Origin: CAHJXF01 sp964657795
Lineage (GTDB): Bacteria; Pseudomonadota; Gammaproteobacteria; Burkholderiales; Burkholderiaceae_D
DNA: 45,515 nucleotides
Assembly: GCA_964657795.1 (NCBI GenBank)
Contig: CAZZWS010000004.1
Coordinates: 1 to 45,515, forward strand
Direction of reading: 5' to 3'
The translations under genes were made by a program, and so were the position numbers. Below the pieces are notes generated by a model. The model searched no databases, was not told the origin of the DNA, and saw only the letters and a list, made by a program, of their open reading frames with translations. Shown here piece by piece: positions 25,665 to 33,745 of this stretch. How positions within the stretch are numbered: position 1 is the stretch's first letter; each line of letters begins with the position of its first letter.

Positions 25665-27638
25665 ATGCGCAGTTACGCAGAACCCCCGCCTCCCACGCCC
25701 GCCACAGCGACAGCGACAGCGACGTCGGTCCCGAACACCTCGAAGCGCTCCGAATGGGCCGTCGTGCGCTCGCTGCTGCCCTACCTCTGGCAGTTCCGAG
25801 GCCGCGTGATGCTCGCGCTGGTGTTCCTGATCGCGGCCAAGATGGGCAACGTCGGCGTGCCGCTCGTCCTCAAGCGCATCGTCGACGCGCTGTCGATCAA
25901 GCCGGGCGACCCGGTCGCCGTGCTGGTCCTGCCGGTCGCGTTGCTCGTTGCCTACGGTCTCCTGCGACTGACAACCACCACCTTCACCGAACTGCGCGAA
26001 CTGGCCTTCGCGAGGGTCACGCAGCGCGCGGTCCGCAAGGTGGCGCTCGAAGTCTTCGCGCATCTGCACGCCCTGTCGTTGCGCTTCCACCTCGAACGCC
26101 AGACCGGCGGCATGACGCGCGACATCGAACGCGGCAGCCGCGGCATCTCGTCGCTCGTCAGCTACACGCTCTTCAGCATCCTGCCGACGCTGGTCGAGCT
26201 GTCGCTGGTGCTGGGCATCCTCGCGGTCCGCTACGACAAGTGGTTCACGATCATCACGGCCGTGGCGCTGGTCGTCTACATCACGTTCACGATCAGCGTC
26301 ACCGAGTGGCGCACCCACTTCCGTCGCACGATGAACGAGCTGGACTCGAAGGCCAACGTCCGCGCGGTCGACTCGCTGCTCAACTACGAGACCGTCAAGT
26401 ACTTCAACAACGAGTCGTTCGAGACGCGGCGCTACGACGAGAGCATGCAGCGCTGGGAGCAGGCCGCGGTCAAGTCGCAGACCACGCTGTCGATGCTCAA
26501 CGTCGGCCAGTCGGCGTTGATCGCGGTCGCGGTCACGCTGATCATCTGGCGTGCGACCGTCGGCGTCATCGCAGGGCAGATGACGCTCGGCGACCTCGTG
26601 CTGGTCAACGCGTTCATGATCCAGCTCTACATCCCGCTCAACTTCCTCGGCGTGATCTATCGCGAGATCAAGCAGAGCGTGGCCGACGTCGATCGCATGT
26701 TCAACCTGCTGGATCAACATCGCGAGGTGGCCGATGCGCCCGAAGCGAAGCCGTTGAACCTCGGAGCGCCGCTCCATAAAGACGGATTGATGCCCATCGT
26801 GCAAAGGGGCACGCGCACCGACGCTTTGTTCGCGCCCGCCGTCCGCTTCGAGCACGTCGACTTCGGCTACGACGCCAACCGTCAGATCCTGTTCGACGTC
26901 GACTTCGAGATCGGCGCGGGCCAGACCGTGGCCGTGGTCGGGCCGAGCGGCTCGGGCAAGTCGACGCTCGCCCGCCTGATGTTCCGCTTCTACGACGTCT
27001 CGAGCGGCCGCATTACGATCGCCGGGCAGGACATCCGCGACGTCACGCAGTCGTCGCTGCGCGCGGCGATCGGCATCGTGCCGCAGGACACCGTGCTGTT
27101 CAACGACACGATCGGCTACAACGTCGGCTACGGCCGCGCCGGCGGCATCGATGCGGTCACGCAGACCGAGGTCGAGCAAGCCGCGCGCGCGGCCTACATC
27201 CACGACTTCGTGACGTCGCTGCCGAACGGCTACGACACGACGGTGGGCGAGCGCGGCCTCAAGCTGTCCGGCGGCGAGAAGCAGCGCGTGGCCATCGCCC
27301 GCACGCTGCTGAAGAATCCGGCGATCTTGATCTTCGACGAGGCCACGTCGGCGCTCGACACGAAGGCCGAGCTCGCGATCCAGTCCGAGCTGCGCACCAT
27401 CGCCGCCAACCACACGGCGCTGGTCATCGCGCACCGGCTGTCGACGATCGTCGACGCCGACCTGATCCTGGTGCTGGAGGCGGGCCGCATCGTGGAGCGC
27501 GGTACGCACCGCGAACTGGTCGCGCGCGGCGGGACCTACGCGACGATGTGGGCGCGGCAGCAGGCCGACCAGGGTGGCGACGGGTCCCCGCACGACCACG
27601 CGATCGAGCGACCGGATCGACGTATCGCGCTCGTCTGA
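25665..27638 (+). CDS. Atm1/HMT1-type ABC exporter (fused permease-ATPase)
   Basis: Half-size ABC exporter of 657 residues. The first 330 residues hold six membrane helices of the ABCB type, including the Atm1-like LFSILPTLVELSLVL and TVKYFNNE segments (YFNNE is strongly conserved in this subfamily). The nucleotide-binding domain has Walker A GPSGSGKST (about 426-434), the Q-loop GIVPQDTVLFNDT, the signature LSGGEKQRVAIA, Walker B ILIFDEATSALD and the H-loop AHRLST. It works as a homodimer. Bacterial members export glutathione-linked or metal-thiolate compounds and confer metal resistance; the substrate here is inferred from family only. The upstream region with the divergent YciA gene shows no operator I can identify. 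Confidence 0.93.
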   Translation: MRSYAEPPPPTPATATATATSVPNTSKRSEWAVVRSLLPYLWQFRGRVMLALVFLIAAKMGNVGVPLVLKRIVDALSIKPGDPVAVLVLPVALLVAYGLLRLTTTTFTELRELAFARVTQRAVRKVALEVFAHLHALSLRFHLERQTGGMTRDIERGSRGISSLVSYTLFSILPTLVELSLVLGILAVRYDKWFTIITAVALVVYITFTISVTEWRTHFRRTMNELDSKANVRAVDSLLNYETVKYFNNESFETRRYDESMQRWEQAAVKSQTTLSMLNVGQSALIAVAVTLIIWRATVGVIAGQMTLGDLVLVNAFMIQLYIPLNFLGVIYREIKQSVADVDRMFNLLDQHREVADAPEAKPLNLGAPLHKDGLMPIVQRGTRTDALFAPAVRFEHVDFGYDANRQILFDVDFEIGAGQTVAVVGPSGSGKSTLARLMFRFYDVSSGRITIAGQDIRDVTQSSLRAAIGIVPQDTVLFNDTIGYNVGYGRAGGIDAVTQTEVEQAARAAYIHDFVTSLPNGYDTTVGERGLKLSGGEKQRVAIARTLLKNPAILIFDEATSALDTKAELAIQSELRTIAANHTALVIAHRLSTIVDADLILVLEAGRIVERGTHRELVARGGTYATMWARQQADQGGDGSPHDHAIERPDRRIALV

Positions 27639-27773
27639 CGCGGCGCGGCGCGGCGAAGCCCGTGCGTCATGCCGTCGGGACGTGACGCAGCTCCGTCGGG
27701 ACGCGGTCGCGAAGTCATGCGATGCCACACGACCCGAGCCTGTCACGATGAAGGGTTGGCATCCAGGAGGCGC

Positions 27774-28177
27774 GTGCCCAAGCTTTCCGATCAGCAAATC
27801 TCCAATATCGTCTTCAACGAGACGCGGTCGTTGAGCGGCCCGACGATCACGGACGCGCGCTTCAACATTGCGCACGCCATCATCAATACCGCGGCGTCCT
27901 CGCATTGTTTTCCGGCAATGGCCTCGGCTGTCGCGCATCCCGGCCCGGCGCAAAAGTCGATCCTGGCCGAGTGCGTGACTGCGGTGATGACCGCGAGAAG
28001 AGAGCTGCTGGCGGGCAAGGCCCCAACGCTCTGTGCTCGACATTTCAATTTTCGGAAGAACGCGTTCTCCGGCGCATTCCAGGGCCACGCCTTGAAAACA
28101 TCCGTCGGCCCTCTCGACAACGCTTATCCACCGCGGCATTGCCAGGCAGCGGCATCTATGCGAATACCTATGAATAG
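27774..28177 (+). pseudogene. Small frameshifted gene of unknown function
   Basis: A coherent protein begins at GTG 27774 (PKLSDQQISNIVFNETRSL), preceded by a perfect AGGAGG at 27765-27770 though only 3 bases away. It reads on through HFNFRKNAFSGAFQGHALK to SVGPLDNAYP near 28130. There the meaningful reading jumps by one base: the next frame continues TAALPGSGIYANTYE and stops at 28177. Restoring a single base after 28127 would join the two into a protein of about 134 residues. I cannot name the family, although the N-terminal NETRSLSG and the C-terminal block look conserved. It is either a decayed gene or an assembly error. It overlaps the start of the next gene. Confidence 0.55.
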
Positions 28178-29012
28178 GCTCGTGGTCGCCGCGTTGCTGT
28201 TCGCGGCAACACGCGCTGCCGCGGCGGATCCGAACCAATGCAGGGAACGCGCCGATCTCGTCGCGGCCTGCCACGTCGTCCATGGCGAACTGCAATGGTT
28301 CGACGGGACGCCGAGTGCACGAATCCATCTGCAGCAAGGCGGTCGCGTGCTCGGCGTCGAGAGCGCCACGGACGGCGGTAACGAGACCTTCGCCGCGCCG
28401 CAGGCCGTGCGCGATGCCGCGTCGTTCGATGGGAAGCTGCGCGGCGACTTCGAAGTCTGCCCGCTCGAGACAGCCCGGCCGGGCAGGATGCAATTGATTT
28501 GCATCGCCGGTGCGTCCAGGCTCAAGGGTCGGCCACCGAAGTCGCCTTGGCGGCCAACGGCCTGCCCGGTGGACGCGATCGCCCGCACTTCCGACGGGGC
28601 CGGTGCCCCCGCAAGCTGGGCCTGGTCAGAGCCCGGATCGTCCGAGATGGCCTCGCGGACGACGTCAGTAGTGGAACCGAAGCTGCGCCAGCAACAGCGC
28701 CCCGCCCTCCAGCTTGTAGACCATGCGGTGCTCGTCGGTGATCCGGCGCGACCAGTAGCCCGACAGGGCATGTTTCAGCGGCTCGGGCTTGCCGATGCCG
28801 GCGAAGGGCTCACTCTGCGTTTCGAGGATGAGCTTGTTGACGCGCTCCACCATTCGTCTGTCGTATTCCTGCCAATGAAGATAGTCGTCCCACGCTTCGT
28901 CGGCGAAAACCAGCTTCATTTGGCCAGAACGCGCTTCACACCCTTGCCGGCTTCGAGCTGCGCCGTCGCGGACATCAGCCGGCGGGCGTTGGCCGGGCTT
29001 CGCAGCAGATAA
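28170..29012 (+). CDS. Secreted protein of unknown function with run-on C-terminus
   Basis: The N-terminal 20 residues (MNRLVVAALLFAATRAAAAD) are a good signal peptide. About 100 residues of protein-like sequence with cysteines in two pairs (CRERADLVAAC, then FEVCPLE and QLICIA) follow, ending near 28520. Beyond that the frame stays open to 29012 but reads antisense to the YoeB toxin and part of YefM, with composition of a GC-rich shadow frame. I think the natural stop has been lost or shifted, and that only about 28170-28540 is real. An ATG at 28158 is an alternative start. The gene overlaps the end of the preceding frameshifted gene. Confidence 0.45.
   Translation: MNRLVVAALLFAATRAAAADPNQCRERADLVAACHVVHGELQWFDGTPSARIHLQQGGRVLGVESATDGGNETFAAPQAVRDAASFDGKLRGDFEVCPLETARPGRMQLICIAGASRLKGRPPKSPWRPTACPVDAIARTSDGAGAPASWAWSEPGSSEMASRTTSVVEPKLRQQQRPALQLVDHAVLVGDPARPVARQGMFQRLGLADAGEGLTLRFEDELVDALHHSSVVFLPMKIVVPRFVGENQLHLARTRFTPLPASSCAVADISRRALAGLRSR
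28665..28919 (-). CDS. yoeB: YoeB/Txe-type mRNA interferase toxin
   Basis: Toxin of 84 residues, the same length as E. coli YoeB. The catalytic residues occur at identical numbers: Glu46, Arg65, His83 and Tyr84, with the YWSRRITDEHRMVYK block conserved. YoeB cleaves mRNA in the ribosomal A site when its antitoxin is degraded. All active-site residues are present, so the toxin looks functional. Its start overlaps the antitoxin stop by 4 bases, the usual coupling. The opposite strand carries an open frame that I consider a run-on of the secreted-protein gene. Confidence 0.93.
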   Translation of the reverse strand: MKLVFADEAWDDYLHWQEYDRRMVERVNKLILETQSEPFAGIGKPEPLKHALSGYWSRRITDEHRMVYKLEGGALLLAQLRFHY

Positions 29013-29164
29013 GCCGTCTCCTGCAAGGCCTGGAAGTCCTCCAGCGAAAGCATGACGACGGATTGCTCCTTGCGCGTGATGATGAGTGCTTCGTGGTCGT
29101 CGCACACCCGGTCCATGGTGCTGGCCAGATTGGCTCGCGCAGCGGAATAGGAAATAGCATCCAT
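28916..29164 (-). CDS. yefM: YefM/Phd-type antitoxin
   Basis: Antitoxin of 82 residues. The N-terminal Phd/YefM dimerisation and DNA-binding domain is visible (AISYSAARANLASTMDRV, DHEALIITRKEQSVVMLS), followed by LEDFQALQETAYLLRSP and a flexible tail that would block YoeB. I choose ATG 29164 rather than 29170: GAAGGG ends 6 bases before the former but abuts the latter. It autorepresses with the toxin through the TTGTAC palindrome just upstream. A member of the type II family in which the antitoxin gene comes first. Confidence 0.93.
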   Translation of the reverse strand: MDAISYSAARANLASTMDRVCDDHEALIITRKEQSVVMLSLEDFQALQETAYLLRSPANARRLMSATAQLEAGKGVKRVLAK

Positions 29165-29178
29165 GTGCATCCCTTCAT

Positions 29179-29198
29179 TTGTACGAAATATTGTACAA
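29179..29198. promoter_or_regulatory. YefM-YoeB operator (TTGTAC palindrome)
   Basis: TTGTAC-N8-GTACAA forms an inverted repeat ending in TTGTACAA, which contains the TGTACA core reported for YefM-YoeB binding in E. coli. It lies 15-34 bases upstream of the antitoxin start, where it would overlap the module's promoter. The AT-rich composition is unlike the surroundings. Confidence 0.8.
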
Positions 29199-29349
29199 CA
29201 CAAAACGGCGTCGACCATGGAGTCCATCCATGCGTGTCCTGGCCCGAAACCTGCGTGTAAACCCGCACAGGAAAGCGACAGGCTTTTCGCTAGACTGCCG
29301 CGTCGGTCCCCAGGCGTAGCTCGCGGGCCCCATTCCACAGGAGCAGTCC

Positions 29350-30255
29350 ATGAATTTCCCCTCGAATTTCTTGCGAATGGCGCTCGCGCTGGCCGGACTC
29401 GGCTTCGTCGCCGCCACCGCCCAAGCGCAGGCGCTCGACGGCACGCTCAAGAAGATCGCCGAGACCAAGACCATCACGCTCGGCACGCGCGACTCGTCCA
29501 TCGGCTTCTCGTACCTCGACGGCAACCAGAAGCCGATCGGCTACAGCATGGACGTCTGCTACAAGATCGTCGACGCCATCAAGGCGCAGCTGAAGATTCC
29601 CGATCTCAAGGTCGAGACCGTCGGCGTCACGTCGCAGAACCGCATCCCGCTGATCCAGGGCGGCACGGTCGACATGGAGTGCGGCTCCACCACCAACACC
29701 TTCGACCGCGCGAAGCAGGTCGCCTTCTCGCCGGACATCTTCCGCTACAACGTGCGGATGGTCGTACGCGCCGACTCGGGCATCAAGACCTTCGCCGACC
29801 TGAAGGACAAGACCGTGGTCACCACGTCGGGCACCACGTCGGATGCACTGATCAAGAGCAACGTACGCACCAGCAGCATCTCCATCAAGAACGCCTACGG
29901 CAAGGACCACGGCGACAGCTTCCTGCAGGTCGAGAGCGGTCGCGCCGCGGCCTTCGTGATGGACGACATCCTGCTCGCGGGCCTGGTCGCCAACTCCAAG
30001 AACCCGAAGGACTTCGCGATCGTCGGCGAGCCGCTGAAGACCGAGAACTACGCGATCATGTTCCGGAAAGACGATCCGCAGATGAAGGCGGTCGTCGACA
30101 AGGCGGTGATCGCCCTGTTCAACTCGGGCGAGATCGAGAAGCTCTACGACAAGTGGCTGCTGGCTCCGATCCCGCCGAAGAACATCACCATCAACTATCC
30201 GCTGTCCGCCGAGACGCGCGACGCGTGGAAGAACCCGTCGGACAAGGGCGTCTGA
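29350..30255 (+). CDS. gltI: Glutamate/aspartate ABC transporter, periplasmic binding protein
   Basis: Class 3 extracellular solute-binding protein of 301 residues. A signal peptide (FLRMALALAGLGFVAATAQA) precedes the mature protein. ETKTITLGTRDSSIGFSYLDGN and IGYSMDVCYKIVDAI are the standard polar-amino-acid SBP opening; NRIPLIQGGTVDMECGSTTNT is the family signature. It captures glutamate/aspartate, judging by resemblance to GltI and by its permease partners; asparagine or glutamine binding is not excluded. An AGGAG (29339-29343) precedes the ATG by 6 bases. A terminator directly downstream allows it to be made in excess over the membrane components. Confidence 0.93.
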   Translation: MNFPSNFLRMALALAGLGFVAATAQAQALDGTLKKIAETKTITLGTRDSSIGFSYLDGNQKPIGYSMDVCYKIVDAIKAQLKIPDLKVETVGVTSQNRIPLIQGGTVDMECGSTTNTFDRAKQVAFSPDIFRYNVRMVVRADSGIKTFADLKDKTVVTTSGTTSDALIKSNVRTSSISIKNAYGKDHGDSFLQVESGRAAAFVMDDILLAGLVANSKNPKDFAIVGEPLKTENYAIMFRKDDPQMKAVVDKAVIALFNSGEIEKLYDKWLLAPIPPKNITINYPLSAETRDAWKNPSDKGV

Positions 30256-30266
30256 ACCATCGAACC

Positions 30267-30290
30267 AAGGGAGCGCGAGCTCCCTTTTTT
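30267..30290 (+). terminator. Intrinsic terminator between binding protein and permeases
   Basis: AAGGGAGC (30267-30274), loop GCGA, GCTCCCTT (30279-30286), then further T residues to 30290: an 8-bp perfect stem with a T-run. It sits 12 bases after the gltI stop and upstream of gltJ. Partial termination here would give high binding-protein and lower permease mRNA levels. Confidence 0.85.
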
Positions 30291-30361
30291 CATGGGCGTT
30301 CGACGGCTCGCAACGCCCGTCGATCGTCCGTCTTCAACGCTTGCCTCGATGGCGGTGACGC

Positions 30362-31093
30362 ATGAAGTACCACTGGGACTGGACGTTCTTCCTCGCGGAG
30401 ACTGATGACGGCCTGCGCTACTGGCAATGGATCCTTTCGGGCCTCGGCTGGACCATCACGGTCGGCCTCGGTGCGCTGATCATCGCGCTCGTCCTTGGGT
30501 CGGTGCTCGGCGTGATGCGCACCACGCAGAGCCGCGCGCTGGTCTTCATCGGCGACCTCTACATCGATCTCTTCCGCAACATCCCGCTGATCGTCCAGCT
30601 GTTCCTGTGGTTCTTCGTCCTGCCCGAGATGTTGCCGAAGGGCGCCGGCGACTTCATGAAGCAGAAGATGCCGGACTGGATCATCGCAATCGGCGGCCTC
30701 GGCCTCTTCACCGCGGCGCGCATCTCCGAGCAGGTCAAGTCGAGCATCAACACGCTGTCGCGCGGCCAGCGCTTCGCGGGCCTCGCGGTCGGCCTGACCG
30801 AGTGGCAGGTCTATCGCTACGTGCGGCTGCCGATGGCGTTCCGCGTCATCATCCCGACGCTGACGTCCGAGTGCATGAACATCTTCAAGAACTCGGCCGT
30901 GACCTACGCGGTCGGCATGATGGAGCTGTACTTCCAGTACAAGCAGATCATCGAGAAGACATCGCAGGTGTTCGAGATCACCATCGTCACGATCCTGATC
31001 TACACCGCGCTGGCGATGACCATCAACCGCATCATGGCGTTCATCGAGCGTCGCTCGTCGGTGCCGGGCTTCATCACGGGCAGCTCCAAATGA
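30362..31093 (+). CDS. gltJ: Glutamate/aspartate ABC transporter permease
   Basis: Inner-membrane permease of 243 residues of the HisMQ family. Helices occur at about 20-45, 60-85, 105-125 and 195-230. The EAA loop contacting the ATPase is seen in the stretch RFAGLAVGLTEWQVYRYVRL. Its start follows the terminator by 71 bases. Its stop overlaps the next permease gene (ATGA at 31090-31093), giving equal synthesis of the two membrane subunits. FRNIPLIVQLFLWFF is the signature of the amino-acid permease subfamily. Confidence 0.94.
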   Translation: MKYHWDWTFFLAETDDGLRYWQWILSGLGWTITVGLGALIIALVLGSVLGVMRTTQSRALVFIGDLYIDLFRNIPLIVQLFLWFFVLPEMLPKGAGDFMKQKMPDWIIAIGGLGLFTAARISEQVKSSINTLSRGQRFAGLAVGLTEWQVYRYVRLPMAFRVIIPTLTSECMNIFKNSAVTYAVGMMELYFQYKQIIEKTSQVFEITIVTILIYTALAMTINRIMAFIERRSSVPGFITGSSK

Positions 31094-31770
31094 CGGGCTT
31101 CGACTGGAACGAGATCTGGTCGAACTGGCCGTATCTGATGAAGGGCCTGCAGTACACCGTGCAGGTCACGATCGTGGGCACTTTGGGCGGGGTGTTGCTC
31201 GGCACGCTGCTCGCGTTGATGCGCCTGTCGCCGATCAAGCCGCTGTCGCTGTTCGCGGCCGCCTACGTCAACCTGTTCCGCTCGATCCCGCTGGTGTTCG
31301 TGCTGCTGGCGTTCTACCTGATCGCGCCGATCCTGATCGGCTTCATCACCGGCCGGCCTCAACCGGTGGGCGCCGATCGCTCGGCCTACTACACATTCAC
31401 GATCTTCGAGGCCGCGTTCTTCTCGGAGATCATGCGGTCGGGCATCCAGTCGATCCCGCGCGGGCAGATCGGCGCCGGCTACGCGATGGGCTTCACCTAC
31501 GCCCAGGTGATGAAGATCGTCGTGCTGCCGCAGGCGTTTCGCAACATGCTGCCGGTGCTGCTGACGCAGACCATCGTGCTGTTCCAGGACGTGTCGCTGG
31601 TGTACGCCATCGGCGCCACCGACTTCTTCGGCGCGGCCGACAAGGTCAGCAACCGCGACTTCCGGCCGACCGAGATGTACCTCACCGTCGCCGTGGTCTA
31701 TCTCGTGATCTGCTTCGGCTTGTCGCGGCTGGTCAAGCTGCTGCAGAAGAAGGTCGCGATCATCCGTTGA
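31090..31770 (+). CDS. gltK: Glutamate/aspartate ABC transporter permease
   Basis: Second HisMQ-type permease, 226 residues, forming a heterodimer with the preceding one. VNLFRSIPLVFVLLAFYL is the conserved subfamily segment. The EAA-type loop reads IGAGYAMGFTYAQVMKIVVLP and is followed by QAFRNMLPVLLTQTIVLFQD. Start ATG 31090 overlaps the upstream stop. 43 bases separate it from the ATPase gene. Together with the substrate-binding protein the set has the gltIJKL order. Confidence 0.94.
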   Translation: MTGFDWNEIWSNWPYLMKGLQYTVQVTIVGTLGGVLLGTLLALMRLSPIKPLSLFAAAYVNLFRSIPLVFVLLAFYLIAPILIGFITGRPQPVGADRSAYYTFTIFEAAFFSEIMRSGIQSIPRGQIGAGYAMGFTYAQVMKIVVLPQAFRNMLPVLLTQTIVLFQDVSLVYAIGATDFFGAADKVSNRDFRPTEMYLTVAVVYLVICFGLSRLVKLLQKKVAIIR

Positions 31771-31813
31771 TGCGTTCGTTGTCCGTTGTTACCCATCCCA
31801 TGCGGAATTCGTT

Positions 31814-32548
31814 ATGCCAATGATCGAAATCAAGGACGTGAGCAAGTGGTACGGCGCGTTCCAGGTGCTGACCGACTGCACGACCAAGGTCGAGAAGGGC
31901 GAAGTCATCGTCGTCTGCGGCCCGTCCGGCTCCGGCAAGTCCACGCTGATCAAGACCGTCAACGCGCTCGAGCCGTTCCAGAAGGGCGACATCGTGGTCG
32001 ACGGCACGTCGCTGTCCGCGAAGGGCACCAACCTGCCCAAGCTGCGCGCGCGCGTCGGCATGGTGTTCCAGAACTTCGAACTGTTTCCGCACCTGACGAT
32101 CGAGCAGAACCTGACGATCGCGCAGGTCAAGGTGATGGGCCGCTCGCAGGCCGAGGCCAGCGCCAAGGGGCTCAAGTACCTCGACCGCGTCGGACTGATC
32201 GCCCAGAAGGCCAAGTACCCCGGCCAGTTGTCCGGCGGTCAGCAGCAGCGCGTCGCGATCGCGCGCGCGTTGTCGATGGACCCGATCGCGATGCTGTTCG
32301 ACGAGCCCACGTCGGCGCTCGACCCCGAGATGGTCAACGAGGTGCTCGACGTGATGGTGTCGCTGGCCAAGGAAGGCATGACGATGATGGTCGTCACGCA
32401 CGAGATGGGCTTCGCGCGGAAAGTCGCCAATCGCATCGTGTTCATGGACAAGGGCATCATCGTCGAGGACTGCACGAAGGACGAGTTCTTCAACGAGCAG
32501 CGCGGCGAGCGCGCGCAGACGTTCCTGTCGAAGATCCTCACGCATTGA
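31814..32548 (+). CDS. gltL: Glutamate/aspartate ABC transporter ATPase
   Basis: Cytoplasmic ATPase of 244 residues energising the importer. Walker A is GPSGSGKST (about 36-44), the Q-loop GMVFQNFELFPHLT, the signature LSGGQQQRVAIARALSMDP, Walker B MLFDEPTSALDPE and the switch histidine VTHEMGFARKV. This is the typical polar-amino-acid ATPase (GlnQ/GltL group). It is the last gene of the operon; the following gene begins 12 bases later but encodes an unrelated exported protein. The YefM-YoeB pair lies upstream on the other strand. Confidence 0.95.
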   Translation: MPMIEIKDVSKWYGAFQVLTDCTTKVEKGEVIVVCGPSGSGKSTLIKTVNALEPFQKGDIVVDGTSLSAKGTNLPKLRARVGMVFQNFELFPHLTIEQNLTIAQVKVMGRSQAEASAKGLKYLDRVGLIAQKAKYPGQLSGGQQQRVAIARALSMDPIAMLFDEPTSALDPEMVNEVLDVMVSLAKEGMTMMVVTHEMGFARKVANRIVFMDKGIIVEDCTKDEFFNEQRGERAQTFLSKILTH

Positions 32549-32560
32549 GGCACGACGGCC

Positions 32561-33148
32561 ATGGGGTGCGTTGCCTTCGGTCTTCGGCGACGGCTCGTCG
32601 CCTGCGTCTTGACGACGGCATTCGTCGTGGCCACGACGCGCGCGGAGGCGAAGGACCCATCGCCCTACGGATGGATTCTTCGCTACGACTCGACCAATAG
32701 CGTCGTCTGGGACCCGCACTGGCCGGCGTTGGCTGCAGCCACGACGCCGCGCTTCGATCTCGGGCCAGGCGTGGACCGACGTCGACTGCTGGACCACTTC
32801 GAAGCCGGCATGGGCGGGCCGCCCGATCCCGTTCGCATCGTCGACGACCGCTATCTCGTGCTCGGCGCATGCGTCCCTCATGACTGCGGGGACAAGGCGT
32901 TCCTCTGGATCGATCCCGTCATGCGCAAGAGCATCGGTGCGATCGCCGGCGTCTCCTTTTTTCCTTCGACGCCGCCTTTCCACGCGTCGCTCATCCTGTT
33001 TTCGAGATCGCTCGATTGCAGCGCCCTGCCTTCGGCGTTCGACGCGGCGCTCGATCGCTGGATCCAGGACCACGAGATGAGCGTCGACCACGTCTCCTTC
33101 GTAGGATTCGACGGCCGACTCGACCCGACGTGTCGCGATCGGCATTGA
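32561..33148 (+). CDS. Exported protein of unknown function
   Basis: Protein of 195 residues. A signal peptide covers RRRLVACVLTTAFVVATTRAEA. The mature part contains LVLGACVPHDCGDKAFLWID, with a closely spaced cysteine pair, and later LDCSALP and DPTCRD, so four cysteines may form two disulfides. The pattern ACxPHDCxxK...W resembles inhibitor-like Ivy proteins (inhibitors of vertebrate lysozyme), in which a CKPHDC loop enters the lysozyme active site. This is a similarity of one loop, not a confident assignment. It starts 12 bases after gltL. Confidence 0.75.
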   Translation: MGCVAFGLRRRLVACVLTTAFVVATTRAEAKDPSPYGWILRYDSTNSVVWDPHWPALAAATTPRFDLGPGVDRRRLLDHFEAGMGGPPDPVRIVDDRYLVLGACVPHDCGDKAFLWIDPVMRKSIGAIAGVSFFPSTPPFHASLILFSRSLDCSALPSAFDAALDRWIQDHEMSVDHVSFVGFDGRLDPTCRDRH

Positions 33149-33307
33149 CCCCGGTTCGAAGCTCATCGACGGTGCTCGGCCGGGGATGCATTGCGAACGC
33201 CAGCGGTGACAGGCTGTTGCCGCTCAGCGCTCGAATCAGGCTCCGTCCGTCTCTTGCCGAGCCGCGCGTGGACTAGATTCGAGTGCTTTATCGAGCGGGA
33301 GAACAAG

Positions 33308-33721
33308 ATGTCCATCACACGTTTCGCGATCGTCGGCACGGGTCTCGCAACTTTGCTCGGGTCGGCGTCGGCCTTCGCCGTGGACCAGGCCTCCATCCAG
33401 AACGAAGTCGCCGGCATGAACGAGTCGCTGCCGGCGATGGTGTCCCCGGTGCTGCGCGAAGAGAAAGTACGCTTCAACGGGGCCGAGCTGGCCTACACGT
33501 TCACACGCGTCGGCCCGCAGGACGGCGCCAGCAGCGAGCAGATCGCCGCCAGCGCGAGGACCTACCTGCTGACACGCCTCTGCGACGATCCGGACACGCG
33601 TCAGATGATGCACGACGGCCTCGTCTTCAGCTTCGGCTACGTCAACGATGCCGGCGTCGACGCGAACCGCCTGCTGATCAACGAGAGCGACTGCGCGGTG
33701 ATCGTCCAGAAGGGGCGGTGA
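33308..33721 (+). CDS. Small periplasmic protein of unknown function
   Basis: Protein of 137 residues with a signal peptide (MSITRFAIVGTGLATLLGSASAFA). The mature domain of about 110 residues has a hydrophobic opening, the strand LAYTFTRVG, a helix ASARTYLLTRLCDDPDTRQMM and the ending VFSFGYVNDAGVDANRLLI with Cys in NESDCAVIV. The arrangement of one helix cysteine and a GYV-D--G strand resembles small secreted proteins such as the PA3611 group, which I cannot confirm. A GGAG (33298-33301) sits 6 bases before the ATG. It converges with the NnrU-like gene. Confidence 0.75.
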   Translation: MSITRFAIVGTGLATLLGSASAFAVDQASIQNEVAGMNESLPAMVSPVLREEKVRFNGAELAYTFTRVGPQDGASSEQIAASARTYLLTRLCDDPDTRQMMHDGLVFSFGYVNDAGVDANRLLINESDCAVIVQKGR

Positions 33722-33745
33722 CCTCCGCCCTTCGACACGCCGTCT

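Noticed and set aside
25143..28493. A 1116-codon open frame on the minus strand across the ABC exporter
   Set aside because: Only its last 137 codons (YciA thioesterase) are protein-like; the rest is antisense to a clearly coding ABC transporter.
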